Assembly (NCBI GenBank): GCA_000985875.1
Contig: CCRI01000011.1
Span: 124,001 to 188,000, forward strand
Direction of reading: 5' to 3'
DNA length: 64,000 nucleotides
From: Neorhizobium galegae bv. officinalis
Lineage (GTDB): Bacteria > Pseudomonadota > Alphaproteobacteria > Rhizobiales > Rhizobiaceae
Shown here piece by piece: positions 26,492-35,851 of the stretch. The notes under the pieces were generated by a model. That model made no database searches and was not told the origin of the DNA. It saw nothing but the letters and a program-made list of their open reading frames with translations. Made by a program: the position numbers and the translations under genes. Every line of letters begins with the position of its first letter. Within the stretch, counting starts at the first letter, position 1.

Positions 26492-27790
26492 ATGACGAAC
26501 GTAGTCGTGGTTGGTTCGCAATGGGGTGACGAAGGCAAGGGCAAGATTGTCGATTGGCTTTCCGAACGTGCCGATATCGTGGTGCGTTTCCAGGGCGGTC
26601 ACAATGCGGGCCATACGCTCGTCATCGACGGCGTCAGCTATAAGCTGTCGCTGCTGCCCTCGGGCATCGTCCGTCCCGGCAAGATCGCGGTGATCGGCAA
26701 CGGTGTCGTGCTCGATCCGCATGCGCTGCTGGCCGAAATCGAAAAGCTCGGCGCGCAGGGCGTCAAGGTCACCCCCGAGAACCTGCGCGTTGCCGATAAC
26801 GCCACACTGATTCTCTCGCTGCACCGCGAACTCGACGGCATGCGCGAGGATGCCGCCTCCAACAGCGGCACCAAGATCGGCACCACCCGCCGCGGTATCG
26901 GCCCGGCCTACGAAGACAAGGTCGGTCGCCGCGCCATTCGCGTCATGGATCTTGCCGACCTGGAAACGCTGCCGGGCAAGGTCGACCGCATCCTCACCCA
27001 TCACAACGCGCTGCGCCGTGGTCTCGGAGAGAAGGAAGTCTCGCACGAGGCGATCATGCAGGAACTCACCTCGATCGCCGACCGTGTGCTGCCCTTCCGC
27101 GAAACCGTCTGGGAATTGCTCGACAAGCAGCGCCGCAAGGGCGCTCGCATCCTCTTCGAAGGCGCGCAAGGGTCCCTGCTCGATATCGACCATGGCACCT
27201 ATCCGTTCGTCACCTCGTCCAACACGGTCGCCGGCCAGGCGTCTGCCGGCTCCGGCATGGGTCCGGGCGCGCTCGGCTATATTCTCGGCATCACCAAGGC
27301 CTATACGACTCGCGTCGGCGAAGGCCCGTTCCCGACCGAGCTGAAGGACGAGATCGGCCAGTTCCTCGGCGAGAAGGGCCATGAATTCGGTACGGTCACC
27401 GGCCGCAAGCGCCGTTGCGGCTGGTTCGACGCAGCGCTGGTACGCCAGTCGGTCGCTACCAACGGCATTACCGGCATCGCACTCACCAAGCTCGACGTGC
27501 TCGACGGCCTCGACGAGTTGAAGATCTGCGTCGGCTATATGCTCGACGGCCAGCAGATCGATCATCTTCCTGCAAGCCAGGGCGCCCAGGCTCGTGTAGA
27601 GCCGGTCTATGTTACCCTCGAAGGCTGGAAGGAATCGACGGTAGGAGCTCGCTCCTGGGCGGACCTGCCGGCCCAGGCGATCAAATACGTCCGCCAGGTC
27701 GAGGAATTGATCGGCGCCCCGGTTGCACTACTTTCCACCAGCCCGGAGCGGGACGACACCATACTTGTGACCGACCCGTTTGAAGATTAA
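26492..27790 (+). CDS. purA: Adenylosuccinate synthetase
   Basis: A 432-residue GTP-dependent enzyme joining IMP and aspartate, the first step from IMP to [19 protein letters not shown] at the N-terminus is the GTP-binding P-loop with the catalytic Asp, QGGHNAGHT follows, and [14 protein letters not shown] and [11 protein letters not shown] are family signatures. The ATG at 26492 follows AGGA; the frame upstream to 26300 lacks family sequence. Confidence 0.96.
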   Translation: MTNVVVVGSQWGDEGKGKIVDWLSERADIVVRFQGGHNAGHTLVIDGVSYKLSLLPSGIVRPGKIAVIGNGVVLDPHALLAEIEKLGAQGVKVTPENLRVADNATLILSLHRELDGMREDAASNSGTKIGTTRRGIGPAYEDKVGRRAIRVMDLADLETLPGKVDRILTHHNALRRGLGEKEVSHEAIMQELTSIADRVLPFRETVWELLDKQRRKGARILFEGAQGSLLDIDHGTYPFVTSSNTVAGQASAGSGMGPGALGYILGITKAYTTRVGEGPFPTELKDEIGQFLGEKGHEFGTVTGRKRRCGWFDAALVRQSVATNGITGIALTKLDVLDGLDELKICVGYMLDGQQIDHLPASQGAQARVEPVYVTLEGWKESTVGARSWADLPAQAIKYVRQVEELIGAPVALLSTSPERDDTILVTDPFED

Positions 27791-27813
27791 AGTCAAGAAT
27801 TGATTACCATTCG

Positions 27814-27831
27814 GCCGGCCTTCGGGCCGGC
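27814..27831 (+). terminator. UUCG hairpin between purA and the large membrane protein gene
   Basis: GCCGGCC (27814-27820), loop TTCG, GGCCGGC (27825-27831): a very stable seven-base stem with a UUCG tetraloop. No long T run follows, so it may attenuate rather than stop transcription, or structure the leader of the next gene. Confidence 0.55.
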
Positions 27832-27849
27832 TTACATGAGAAAGTGCTG

Positions 27850-30495
27850 ATGGCTGATTTTGTAGCGGTGATCCGCCGCGCCGTTGACGGTCTGGCGAAC
27901 AACACGCCGGAGATGCGCGCGAAGGTGTATGACAAAGCTCGTGGCGCCGTGCAGCGGCAACTCGAGAACATGAAGCCGCGTCCGCCTGAAGACATGCTGC
28001 GGCGGCAGCTCGACAAGCTCGAAGCCGCCATCGTCGACGTCGAGAGCGAACATGCCGAAGCATTGGAGCCCATAGCCGACGGTGCAAGCGCCGCGGATGC
28101 CCAGACAGTCGATGAGGCTGCTCCGGCCGAGCGGGTCTCGGAATACGAGGACGATCAGCAGCGCGCTGCCGAACCGGCTCAGGCGCCGGAAGCACATGAG
28201 CCCGCAGAGATGCCGGCCGCATCCGAATCAGCCCCCGCCGTTCGCGTGGAACGGCCCGTATTTTACGAAGACGGTTATGAAGAGCCGGTACCGGCCGTCG
28301 CCCCCGCCGAGCCGGAGCCGGTCGCGCAGGAACCTGCCGACGTGGAGCCTCCGGTCTCCGAGCCAGCCGTACTCCACGAGGAGGAAGAGGTAACGGCGGT
28401 TTCCGATCAGCCGGAACCCGCCCATCAGCCGGAACCCGCCCAGCAATATGGCGACTGGCGGGACGACGTGCCGTCGGAAGAGCCACCCGTCGAGCCGGCC
28501 ACCTACGATCATTCCGAACAGGTGCCCGAGCCTTCGCAGGCTTTCGACGAGAGCACGATCGAATTCCCGACGGCCGCACCCCTGCCGGCCTCAGAGCCGG
28601 TCGTGCCGGAACCGGTCAATGCTGCTGCCGAGCCGGTCGATACTGCCGAGAGCGAATCGACCGACGACGATTTCCCCTATCCGACACGCGGCGAGCAGAC
28701 CGTTCAGCAGGACGCTCCGGAGTTCGTGGAGGCATGGCGGCACAGCGAACCAGATCCGTTTGAAGATCCGCATCCGGTCGAGGACCGGATGGAGGTCGAG
28801 CAGCCTGCCCAAGCTTATCAGGCGCCGGAACCGGCCAAGCCGGCAGACGAGGATTGGGGCTGGGAGGTGCCGGCTCCGGCCGAGCCTCCGATGTCGAGCC
28901 AGGAGACGGTCGCTGCCGCTGCATGGAACGATGTGCCGGAATTGATCACGGCCGGTCCTGTCGTGCCGATCGATCACGGGCACGGCGGAACCGCAGCTCC
29001 GGCCGACGCTCATTTCGATCCGGAGACCCATGTGTCGGCCGATTCGGTCCGCATGCCGCCAGTCGCCGATCTCCCTGAGCTGGCCGAGCAATCCGGCGCA
29101 GCGGCAGGGGTGGCAACGGCTGCTGGTATCGATCCCTTCGCCGAATATCTCGATCAACAACAGTCCAAGAAGGTCACCGCCGCGCCGGCGAAACCGGCCG
29201 ACAGCGATCCATGGGGTGATCTCGAGGAACTGATCGGCTTCAACAAGGATGCTCCGTCCTCTTCAGGCGGTGGTGCGCACAGCACGCTGCACACCGATGC
29301 CGATGCGGACGATCTGATGCATGCGCCGGCGAGGCCCTATCGGGTTACTCCCGTGCGCAAGCGCAACTATGCCGGGATCGTGCTGGCGATCGTCGGTCTG
29401 GCACTTGTCGGCGGCGGCGGTTACGCGATCTGGCTGAACCGCGACTCGCTGAACGACATGGTCGACGGCCTGATCCAGTCGAGCCTGCCCGGAAGCCAGA
29501 GCGCGCAGCAGACACCGGCGCCCGCACCGGCTACACCGCAGCCCAACCCTACCCCTTCGACGCCTTCCAACCCTTCGACACCGCCACAGAACGGTGCGGC
29601 CAATACGCCTGCTGCGCCGCGAACGGCGGACGGATCTACGGCCGGGACCAAATTCACGCAGCGGCTGATGGCCGATGGCCGCGAGGTCGACGAGGGGCCG
29701 GGCGTTACCGCTGGCCTGGCGCAGAATGCGGAAGGCCAGTCGGTAGCGCAGCTCAACGCTCCGCCCGCCAATCCTCCGACGGCCGCTCCGGGCGCGCCGG
29801 CTGCAGCCCCCCGCGCTCCGAACGGCAGCGCCAACGCTGCTCCGGCTCAGACGCCACCTGCGGTGCCGGCTCCGAATGCCGCCACGCCGCCGGCCAGCCC
29901 GCCCTCGGCAGCCCCCGCGAATGCTCCGGCGGTCGCAGGCGAAAAGATGTTTCTTTATGAGGAGCGGATCGGCCAGACGGCGCCGACGGCCATCGACGGC
30001 TCGGTCTCCTGGTCGCTGCAGCGCGAGGCAGGTGCCAACGGCCGGCAGGAACCGGTCGTGCAAGGACGTATCAACGTGCCGGGCAGGGGCCTGACGGCGC
30101 TGATGACCTTCAAGCGCAATACCGATCCGTCGCTGCCGGCGAGCCACTTGGTCGAGATCGTCTTCGCCGTGCCGCCGGATTTCGAAGGTGGTGCGATCGA
30201 AAGCGTGCAGCGCATCGCCATGAAGGCGAGCGAGCAGGATCGCGGCAACGCATTGATCGCGGTGCCCGCCAAGATCACCGATGACTTCCACATGATCGCG
30301 CTCAACGATTTCCCGGATGCACGCTCGACCAATCTGGAACTCCTGCGCAGCCGCAACTGGATCGACATCCCGATCGCCTATCGCAACGGCCGCCGCGCGC
30401 TGCTGACCCTCCAGAAGGGCCCGGAAGGCGAACGCGCCTTCAACGACGCGATCCGCGAATGGGCCACGCTCGGGGCAACCGTCAGCGGGCAGTGA
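27850..30495 (+). CDS. Large Pro/Ala/Glu-rich single-pass membrane protein, function unknown
   Basis: An 881-residue protein. Residues 1-75 are helical (FVAVIRRAVDGLANNTPEMR). A long acidic Pro/Glu/Ala-rich region with repeated PEP/PAE-type units runs to about 495. A membrane helix (AGIVLAIVGLALVGGGGYAIWL, roughly 506-528, split here around the Gly run) crosses the membrane, then a Pro/Ala/Asn linker leads to a folded C-terminal domain of about 190 residues beginning KMFLYEERIG. The likely topology is an acidic cytoplasmic arm with a periplasmic domain. No enzyme motif is seen. A role in envelope organisation is a guess. Confidence 0.7.
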   Translation: MADFVAVIRRAVDGLANNTPEMRAKVYDKARGAVQRQLENMKPRPPEDMLRRQLDKLEAAIVDVESEHAEALEPIADGASAADAQTVDEAAPAERVSEYEDDQQRAAEPAQAPEAHEPAEMPAASESAPAVRVERPVFYEDGYEEPVPAVAPAEPEPVAQEPADVEPPVSEPAVLHEEEEVTAVSDQPEPAHQPEPAQQYGDWRDDVPSEEPPVEPATYDHSEQVPEPSQAFDESTIEFPTAAPLPASEPVVPEPVNAAAEPVDTAESESTDDDFPYPTRGEQTVQQDAPEFVEAWRHSEPDPFEDPHPVEDRMEVEQPAQAYQAPEPAKPADEDWGWEVPAPAEPPMSSQETVAAAAWNDVPELITAGPVVPIDHGHGGTAAPADAHFDPETHVSADSVRMPPVADLPELAEQSGAAAGVATAAGIDPFAEYLDQQQSKKVTAAPAKPADSDPWGDLEELIGFNKDAPSSSGGGAHSTLHTDADADDLMHAPARPYRVTPVRKRNYAGIVLAIVGLALVGGGGYAIWLNRDSLNDMVDGLIQSSLPGSQSAQQTPAPAPATPQPNPTPSTPSNPSTPPQNGAANTPAAPRTADGSTAGTKFTQRLMADGREVDEGPGVTAGLAQNAEGQSVAQLNAPPANPPTAAPGAPAAAPRAPNGSANAAPAQTPPAVPAPNAATPPASPPSAAPANAPAVAGEKMFLYEERIGQTAPTAIDGSVSWSLQREAGANGRQEPVVQGRINVPGRGLTALMTFKRNTDPSLPASHLVEIVFAVPPDFEGGAIESVQRIAMKASEQDRGNALIAVPAKITDDFHMIALNDFPDARSTNLELLRSRNWIDIPIAYRNGRRALLTLQKGPEGERAFNDAIREWATLGATVSGQ

Positions 30496-30501
30496 ACCGG
30501 G

Positions 30502-30535
30502 GAGTGTCGCGAAAATCTGGATTTTCGCGACACTC
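30502..30535. terminator. 34-base palindromic terminator
   Basis: GAGTGTCGCGAAAATC (30502-30517) and GATTTTCGCGACACTC (30520-30535) are perfect 16-base arms with a two-base centre, placed between convergent genes. The stem includes AAAA/TTTT at the top rather than a trailing T run. Confidence 0.6.
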
Positions 30536-30546
30536 ATACCCGAAGC

Positions 30547-31623
30547 CTAGAGGGACCGGCTTGCCCGCGCCAAGCCGTGCGCGACCAGGCGATCGATGAT
30601 TTCGGGATAGCTGACGCCGCTTGCGCCCATGACCTTGGAATACATGCTGATATCGGTGAAACCGGGGATCGTGTTGAGTTCGTTGACGAGGATCCGCATG
30701 TCCTGGGTGACGAAGAAGTCCGCTCGCGCCATGCCGTCGCAGCCGAGCGCGCGAAATGCTCTCCTGGCAATGGCGCGGATTTCATCCTCGACCTCTTGGG
30801 GCAATTCCGCCGGCACCTTCAGCGCCGCACCGTCACCATCGATATATTTGGCATCATAGGTGTAGAAGCCGTGGGTCTTGGCGGGAATGATTTCGCCGGT
30901 CCGGGACACGAACAGCCCGCCTTGGGTATCTTCAAGAACGGCGCATTCGATCTCACGGCCGTCAATGAACTCCTCGGCCAGAAGCTTGCGATCATGGCGG
31001 AAGCCTTCCGAAAGCGCCGCTTCATAATCCGCCCTGGTCGAAACCTTGCTGACTCCCACCGATGACCCCTGACGAGCCGGCTTGATAAAGAGGGGAAGAC
31101 CGAGCGTCTCTTCCAGTTCCTCAAAGTCCGGCGCCGCGCCTTGATGAACCGTGACCGATCGCGCCGCCGGGATGCGGGCCTCGTTGAACAGGCGCTTGGC
31201 GATGTCCTTGTCGAGGGCGTTGGCGGAGCCGGGAATGCCGCATCCCGCGAGCGGCACGCATGCCACCTCGGCCAGTCCCTGGATCGCACCGTCTTCGCCG
31301 TGGATGCCGTGCAGGACGGGGAAGACGATGTCCATCCCCGGCAATTCGTAGGGAGAACCATGCTCGGGAGATGCAATCGCCCGGCCACGTCCTCCAGGGA
31401 TGAAGCACAGTTCCGTGCCGCTGGTGGGCTTTGCGAGCGCACCGTTCTCGAAGGCGCTCAGCAGCCATCGTCCCTCACGCGTGACGAAGACCGGGACGGC
31501 ATCGTATTTTTCCGGATCCAGCGCATGCATGACGTTGGTGGCTGACAGCACCGATACGTCATGCTCCGCCGAGCGCCCGCCAAACAACACACAGATACGC
31601 AATCTCTTTGAAATATCGGTCAT
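30547..31623 (-). CDS. ddl: D-alanine--D-alanine ligase
   Basis: A 358-residue ATP-grasp ligase making D-Ala-D-Ala for peptidoglycan. The N-terminal CVLFGGRSAEHDVSV, the PVLHGIHGEDGAIQG loop, KPARQGSSVGV and the metal site VNELNTIPGFTD are all present. The ATG at 31623 gives the normal start (MTDISKRL). It stands alone here and not in the division/wall cluster, so it may be a second (DdlA-type) copy; the rest of the genome would be needed to tell. Confidence 0.92.
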   Translation of the reverse strand: MTDISKRLRICVLFGGRSAEHDVSVLSATNVMHALDPEKYDAVPVFVTREGRWLLSAFENGALAKPTSGTELCFIPGGRGRAIASPEHGSPYELPGMDIVFPVLHGIHGEDGAIQGLAEVACVPLAGCGIPGSANALDKDIAKRLFNEARIPAARSVTVHQGAAPDFEELEETLGLPLFIKPARQGSSVGVSKVSTRADYEAALSEGFRHDRKLLAEEFIDGREIECAVLEDTQGGLFVSRTGEIIPAKTHGFYTYDAKYIDGDGAALKVPAELPQEVEDEIRAIARRAFRALGCDGMARADFFVTQDMRILVNELNTIPGFTDISMYSKVMGASGVSYPEIIDRLVAHGLARASRSL

Positions 31624-31690
31624 GAATATCCTTCCCATTGGACCATTGCGCAGAATCTCGGCTTCAAGCCGCGCCCGCGCCGGATATCTG

Positions 31691-31717
31691 CGTCGCAGAA
31701 TCGGGATATTCTGCGAC
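31691..31717. promoter_or_regulatory. Inverted repeat upstream of ddl
   Basis: CGTCGCAGAAT (31691-31701) and ATTCTGCGACG (31707-31717 region) form a perfect 11-base dyad with a short centre, about 68 bases before the ddl start. A further GCGCAGAATC occurs near 31648-31657. It may be an operator or a leader hairpin. Confidence 0.45.
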
Positions 31718-31789
31718 GGTTTCAGGCGTTCGATATCCTTTGCGGAGAATTTTCCGTCCGCCGGCTCCAACATCTGCCGATGCGCCAAA

Positions 31790-31815
31790 AGAAAAGGGGC
31801 CGCCGAAGCAGCCCC
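31790..31815 (-). terminator. rpoH terminator
   Basis: On the minus strand GGGGCTGC, loop TTCG, GCGGCCCC form a stem with one wobble, followed by TTTTCTTTT. It lies 28 bases after the rpoH stop. Confidence 0.8.
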
Positions 31816-31842
31816 TATTTTATCGTCGGTGTTGAACCCGCT

Positions 31843-32745
31843 TTACGCGTCGACGACGCGCAGAGCGTTCGCCTGGGCGAGCGCTTCCTTCTGGACCGCT
31901 TCCTGCACCTTTTCGAAGGCACGGACTTCGATCTGACGGACGCGTTCGCGGCTGATATCGAACTCGGCCGACAGTTCTTCGAGGGTCACCGGATCGTCGG
32001 CAAGACGACGGGCTTCGAAGATGCGGCGTTCGCGGTCGTTCAGCACGCTCAGGGCCTTGGCCAGCATGCGGCGGCGCGTGTCGAGCTCGTCCTGCTCGAT
32101 CAGCACGGCTTCCTGGCTTTCGTGGTCGTCCACCAGCCAATCCTGCCACTGGCCGGATTCGCCTTCGGTGGCGCGGATCGGCGCATTCAGCGAAGCGTCG
32201 CCCGAAAGGCGGCGGTTCATGGAAACCACTTCCTCCTCGGAGACGTTCAGCTTGGTGGCGATTTCGGCCACCTGGTCGGGCTTCAGATCACCTTCGTCGA
32301 TCGCCTGGATCTTGCCCTTCAACCGGCGCAGATTGAAGAACAGGCGTTTCTGGTTGGCGGTGGTGCCCATTTTCACGAGCGACCACGAACGCAGGATATA
32401 TTCCTGGATCGAGGCCTTGATCCACCACATGGCGTAGGTCGCCAAACGGAAGCCGCGTTCCGGGTCGAACTTCTTGACGGCCTGCATCAGGCCGACGTTA
32501 CCTTCAGACACGACTTCGCCGATCGGCAGGCCATAACCGCGATAACCCATGGCGATCTTCGCCACGAGACGCAGATGGCTGGTGACCAGCTTGTGGGCCG
32601 CATCCCGGTCGGCATGTTCGGCATACCGTTTCGCCAGCATGTATTCCTGCTGGGGTTCCAGCATGGGAAACTTGCGGATTTCGTCGAGATAGCGGTTGAG
32701 GCCGGCTTCACCGGCGGTAATGGAAGGCAGAGTATTGCGGGCCAT
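31843..32745 (-). CDS. rpoH: RNA polymerase heat-shock sigma factor RpoH (sigma-32)
   Basis: A 300-residue sigma-70-family factor. Region 2 has GLPIGEVVSEGNVGLMQAV and FRLATYAMWWIKASIQEYIL, the RpoH box QKRLFFNLRR follows near residue 133, and region 4 ends with the helix-turn-helix LEELSAEFDISRERVRQIE. It directs transcription of heat-shock genes. Rhizobia often carry two rpoH genes; this one resembles the main rpoH1 type in length. GGGG precedes the ATG at 32745. Confidence 0.94.
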   Translation of the reverse strand: MARNTLPSITAGEAGLNRYLDEIRKFPMLEPQQEYMLAKRYAEHADRDAAHKLVTSHLRLVAKIAMGYRGYGLPIGEVVSEGNVGLMQAVKKFDPERGFRLATYAMWWIKASIQEYILRSWSLVKMGTTANQKRLFFNLRRLKGKIQAIDEGDLKPDQVAEIATKLNVSEEEVVSMNRRLSGDASLNAPIRATEGESGQWQDWLVDDHESQEAVLIEQDELDTRRRMLAKALSVLNDRERRIFEARRLADDPVTLEELSAEFDISRERVRQIEVRAFEKVQEAVQKEALAQANALRVVDA

Positions 32746-33022
32746 AAAGCACCCCTTTCCGATCTATATATCGGCTCCCTTTTTGATCTAGCTGTGCATG
32801 CTGAAGGCGAGCCAAGCGGCGCAGGTCATTTTCGACCCCACACCGACCCAAGTGACAGATAAGTACGGCAGAACAGTGATTCAAGTCATCACAGAAGCGT
32901 TATATCATTACGTATTGGTAATATACCTGCTTCAATTGTTGGTATTGAAAGCGCCCGACTTGCAATTTAACCATGGGAGGGGATCTGGGCCAGCAACGGC
33001 TTACTACGAGGGGACAAGAGCT

Positions 33023-33703
33023 ATGAAAAAACGTGCCTCCAGGATGCGCCGCGCCAGTGGCCTGGCGATTTTTTTCGTTTTGGCTGCGCCGACGCTGGCA
33101 TTGGCGCAGGATGCCCAGGATCGGGCCGGAGAGCTCAAGGCCTGGCGGGAGCAATGCAACGATCCGGATCCGGACCTGCGGCTTGCCTATGTGGAGAAGG
33201 CGGTCGCTGGGGGTGACGCTGCCATCCAGCGCATCTGCACCCGCCTCGCGCTCGACAGCGACAATGCCGATATCCGCAATCTCGGACTGCGCACCGCCGT
33301 GGCGACCCTGCCGCAGATCCGCTTCTCGGTGGAGATCCCGCCCCAGCTCACGGCGGCCATCAAGGCCGCGTCCGGCAACGAGAAGAAGATGGCCGAACTG
33401 GAGCGCTCGTACATCATGCGCAGCTGGCAACTGATGCAGAACGGCCTGGTCTTCGAGATCGACGGAGCCGAACCGGGTACGAGCAATTCAGTCTGGTATC
33501 CGATGGTGGGCCTCAATGACCGAAACAACAACTACAAGGGAAAGACGACCATTGTCGGCTCCCGCCTGAACTGGCTCGGACGTGCCAACCTGCCGCAGGG
33601 GGAGTGTTCGCTCAACATTCAGTTGAAGGCCGGTTCCGAACTTGCCGGCACGTTCCAATGCGCCGACGCCTGGCCTTTCGCGGTGTCCGCCAAGCTGCTT
33701 TGA
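33023..33703 (+). CDS. Exported protein of unknown function
   Basis: A 226-residue protein with a basic N-terminus (MKKRASRMRR), a hydrophobic signal and a cleavage site near ALAQ. The mature part has a helical N-terminal half (AYVEKAVAGGDAAIQRICTR) and a beta-rich C-terminal half with GNxNxx-like loops and two Cys (GECSLN, FQCAD) that could form a disulfide. No family was recognised. GAGGGGACAAG precedes the ATG. It converges with the protease-like gene, with stops 10 bases apart. Confidence 0.65.
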   Translation: MKKRASRMRRASGLAIFFVLAAPTLALAQDAQDRAGELKAWREQCNDPDPDLRLAYVEKAVAGGDAAIQRICTRLALDSDNADIRNLGLRTAVATLPQIRFSVEIPPQLTAAIKAASGNEKKMAELERSYIMRSWQLMQNGLVFEIDGAEPGTSNSVWYPMVGLNDRNNNYKGKTTIVGSRLNWLGRANLPQGECSLNIQLKAGSELAGTFQCADAWPFAVSAKLL

Positions 33704-33713
33704 CGCGCGGAGG

Positions 33714-34844
33714 TCAGCGAAGCTTCAGGCCGGACAGTTTCACCGGTTCCTTCGCCTCGATTCGCAGGCGAAGCTGCCGAGGCCCGTTGAGGTTGACGCG
33801 GCAGGGTGATGCTCCGGCGCTGCCGGTCTGGCATTTGCCGACATAGTTCCAGGCGCTGTCTCCCGGCCGTCGCTCGTCGACCCAGAAGGTTCTCGTGCCG
33901 CCCGTGCAGTTCCCCTGGTGTTGGAACTCTATCGTCTCGACCCGGTCGAGCGTGTCGGCGAGTTCGATCGTCAGTTCGACGTCGCCGCGTCCGCCATCTG
34001 CCGCGGCCCGGAAGCAGCCGGATCCGGACTGGAGAGCGGAGGGGCCGTCGCTGCCCTTGAGAAGCAGGGCGACGTAACCAAGCACGGTATAGGGCACGCC
34101 ATCCGCTGCGGCGCGGCTACCGCGCCGCTTGGCGGAGTCGTTGCTGTCGATGGCTGCAAACCGCTCGCGGATGTAGTCGAAGCGTATCGCCATGACCCCG
34201 GACTGGTCGGCCGGTACCCGCGTGATCATCGCGAAAGGTACCGGACTTCCCGAACGCTCGCTCATCACGATCGCCCCGCTCAGCCCCTTTTGGAGAAAGC
34301 CCTTGTCGGATGCATCCGGCACCTGGAACTGCAGGATGGCACCGCCATACTCGTCGACGCCGCCGCGCTTCAGGGCGACCTCGAAATTGCCGTAGCTGGT
34401 CCTCAGCATGCTGAAGACATTCATGCGCGGAGCCGAAGCGAGCAGGTTGTTGTAGACGAATGTCGGCGGGCCGAGCCGGGACAGACAGGCGCCGTCCTTG
34501 CGTCCGCTTGCGACGCGGGCGAAGGCGAGGTCGGCGGCGCGCTCCTCCATGGGCGTCTTTGGAGCATCGATGGCGCCGGAGACCGGTCGTACGCTTTCTC
34601 CGCCCACCGCATTCCGATCGGTGAAGAAGAACGGCTGCAACTCCTTGGTTTCCGGCGAGGCGACAACATGGGCGGGAACGGCGAGCCAGCACTCGCCGGG
34701 ATTGATGCCTGCCGAGCCGAACAGCCAGGCCTGCCCGATCTCGCCATTGCGCGAGCGGACCGATACGGGTTCCGCCCTGGCATCGGAGAGAAGCAGAGCC
34801 GCAAGGCCCAATGCAATGCCGATTGGACGGGTAAAGCGCCTCAT
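33714..34844 (-). CDS. Exported trypsin-like serine-protease-fold protein
   Basis: A 376-residue protein with a signal peptide to about residue 24. His59 in LAVPAHVV, Asp105 in RAADLAFARV and Ser189 in KGLSGAIVM sit in the order and contexts of the trypsin-like triad. The region after about residue 260 is a separate Cys-containing beta-rich domain ending VKLSGLKLR, perhaps ligand-binding. The protease fold is inferred from motifs only. It is the last gene of a three-gene unit and overlaps the membrane protein gene by one base (TAATG). Confidence 0.6.
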   Translation of the reverse strand: MRRFTRPIGIALGLAALLLSDARAEPVSVRSRNGEIGQAWLFGSAGINPGECWLAVPAHVVASPETKELQPFFFTDRNAVGGESVRPVSGAIDAPKTPMEERAADLAFARVASGRKDGACLSRLGPPTFVYNNLLASAPRMNVFSMLRTSYGNFEVALKRGGVDEYGGAILQFQVPDASDKGFLQKGLSGAIVMSERSGSPVPFAMITRVPADQSGVMAIRFDYIRERFAAIDSNDSAKRRGSRAAADGVPYTVLGYVALLLKGSDGPSALQSGSGCFRAAADGGRGDVELTIELADTLDRVETIEFQHQGNCTGGTRTFWVDERRPGDSAWNYVGKCQTGSAGASPCRVNLNGPRQLRLRIEAKEPVKLSGLKLR

Positions 34845-35851
34845 TACTGCTTCTTCTCCGGATCCCGCCAAAGGCCCATCCAGCTCGCGACCGCTGCCAG
34901 CACGCCGCCGAAGACGATGACGAAGCCGGTAATGACGATTGCGTGCGAATCCGCGAATGTGCTGGTCAGCAGGCTGAGGCCGAGCGTTTCCATCTCATCC
35001 CGGCGGGTGCCGGGCCGGTAGAGCTGAAGTGTGTTCGATATGGTCGTCGCCGAAACCTGCAATCCTTGCTCGACCGGAATCGCTGCGCCGTACCAGGCGG
35101 CAATCGCCGGATCAACCGGCTGCTTCGGGTCCAGGTTATCGCCGCCGGACAGGCGGCTGCCGATGGGAAGCGGAAACTCGGCGTCCGCCACGGGCACTAG
35201 TAGTTCGCTGAAATAGGTGCGGTTGAAGACCCTGACGCGCCCTTCCCACAGGATGTCGTAGATGCGGGAAGTCGTCCCGGTCGGCATGACGGGCACGCCG
35301 AATTCCTGCCCGATATCGGCCGGGCCGGCGATCGGTAGCGGCCGGACCAGTTCGGCGGCGTTGGTGATCCGCACCGTCACGGGCTCCACGAGGTCGCAGT
35401 CTGCCCTGCCAGAAGATTGGAAGGTGGCCGCGACCCTCGTTCCCTTTTCGCTGACAAGCCTGCCGCCGACGATCTGAATGGCGATCCGGCCGGCGCCGGC
35501 GCGATAGCTGACGATAGCGCCTTCCGAGGGCTGCAAGAGGCCGGTGACGCGCGGTGAAGGATCGCCGGCCAATGCGACGCAGCCTTCCGCCGACGCGATC
35601 AGCGTCGCATTGGTCAGCGGGATCGTGGCGATCAGCGGCCTGACCGCGCGGTAGCGCACCAGTTCGGACACGGCATCGACGGACGCATAGAGCTCCGATC
35701 TGGACAGTTGCCGAAGCGCGAGGAATGCGATGGAGGTCAGGATAAGCGCGATGACGATCAGGTTCGTCGCGCCTTTCGTAGTCAGGTACTTGGCGACCTT
35801 GGTTGCCAGCCATTTCGCTCCGGTCGAAACGCGCTTGCCCACGATCTTCAT
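34844..35851 (-). CDS. Two-pass membrane protein of unknown function
   Basis: A 335-residue protein with a membrane helix near residues 28-46 (NLIVIALILTSIAFLAL), a periplasmic middle with two Cys (EGCVAL, ADCDLV), and a C-terminal helix (AIVITGFVIVFGGVLAAVA) followed by a short WRDPEKKQ tail. No family was recognised. It lies between an exported Cys-containing protein gene (four-base overlap) and the protease-like gene (one-base overlap), so the three products probably act together at the inner membrane. Confidence 0.65.
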   Translation of the reverse strand: MKIVGKRVSTGAKWLATKVAKYLTTKGATNLIVIALILTSIAFLALRQLSRSELYASVDAVSELVRYRAVRPLIATIPLTNATLIASAEGCVALAGDPSPRVTGLLQPSEGAIVSYRAGAGRIAIQIVGGRLVSEKGTRVAATFQSSGRADCDLVEPVTVRITNAAELVRPLPIAGPADIGQEFGVPVMPTGTTSRIYDILWEGRVRVFNRTYFSELLVPVADAEFPLPIGSRLSGGDNLDPKQPVDPAIAAWYGAAIPVEQGLQVSATTISNTLQLYRPGTRRDEMETLGLSLLTSTFADSHAIVITGFVIVFGGVLAAVASWMGLWRDPEKKQ

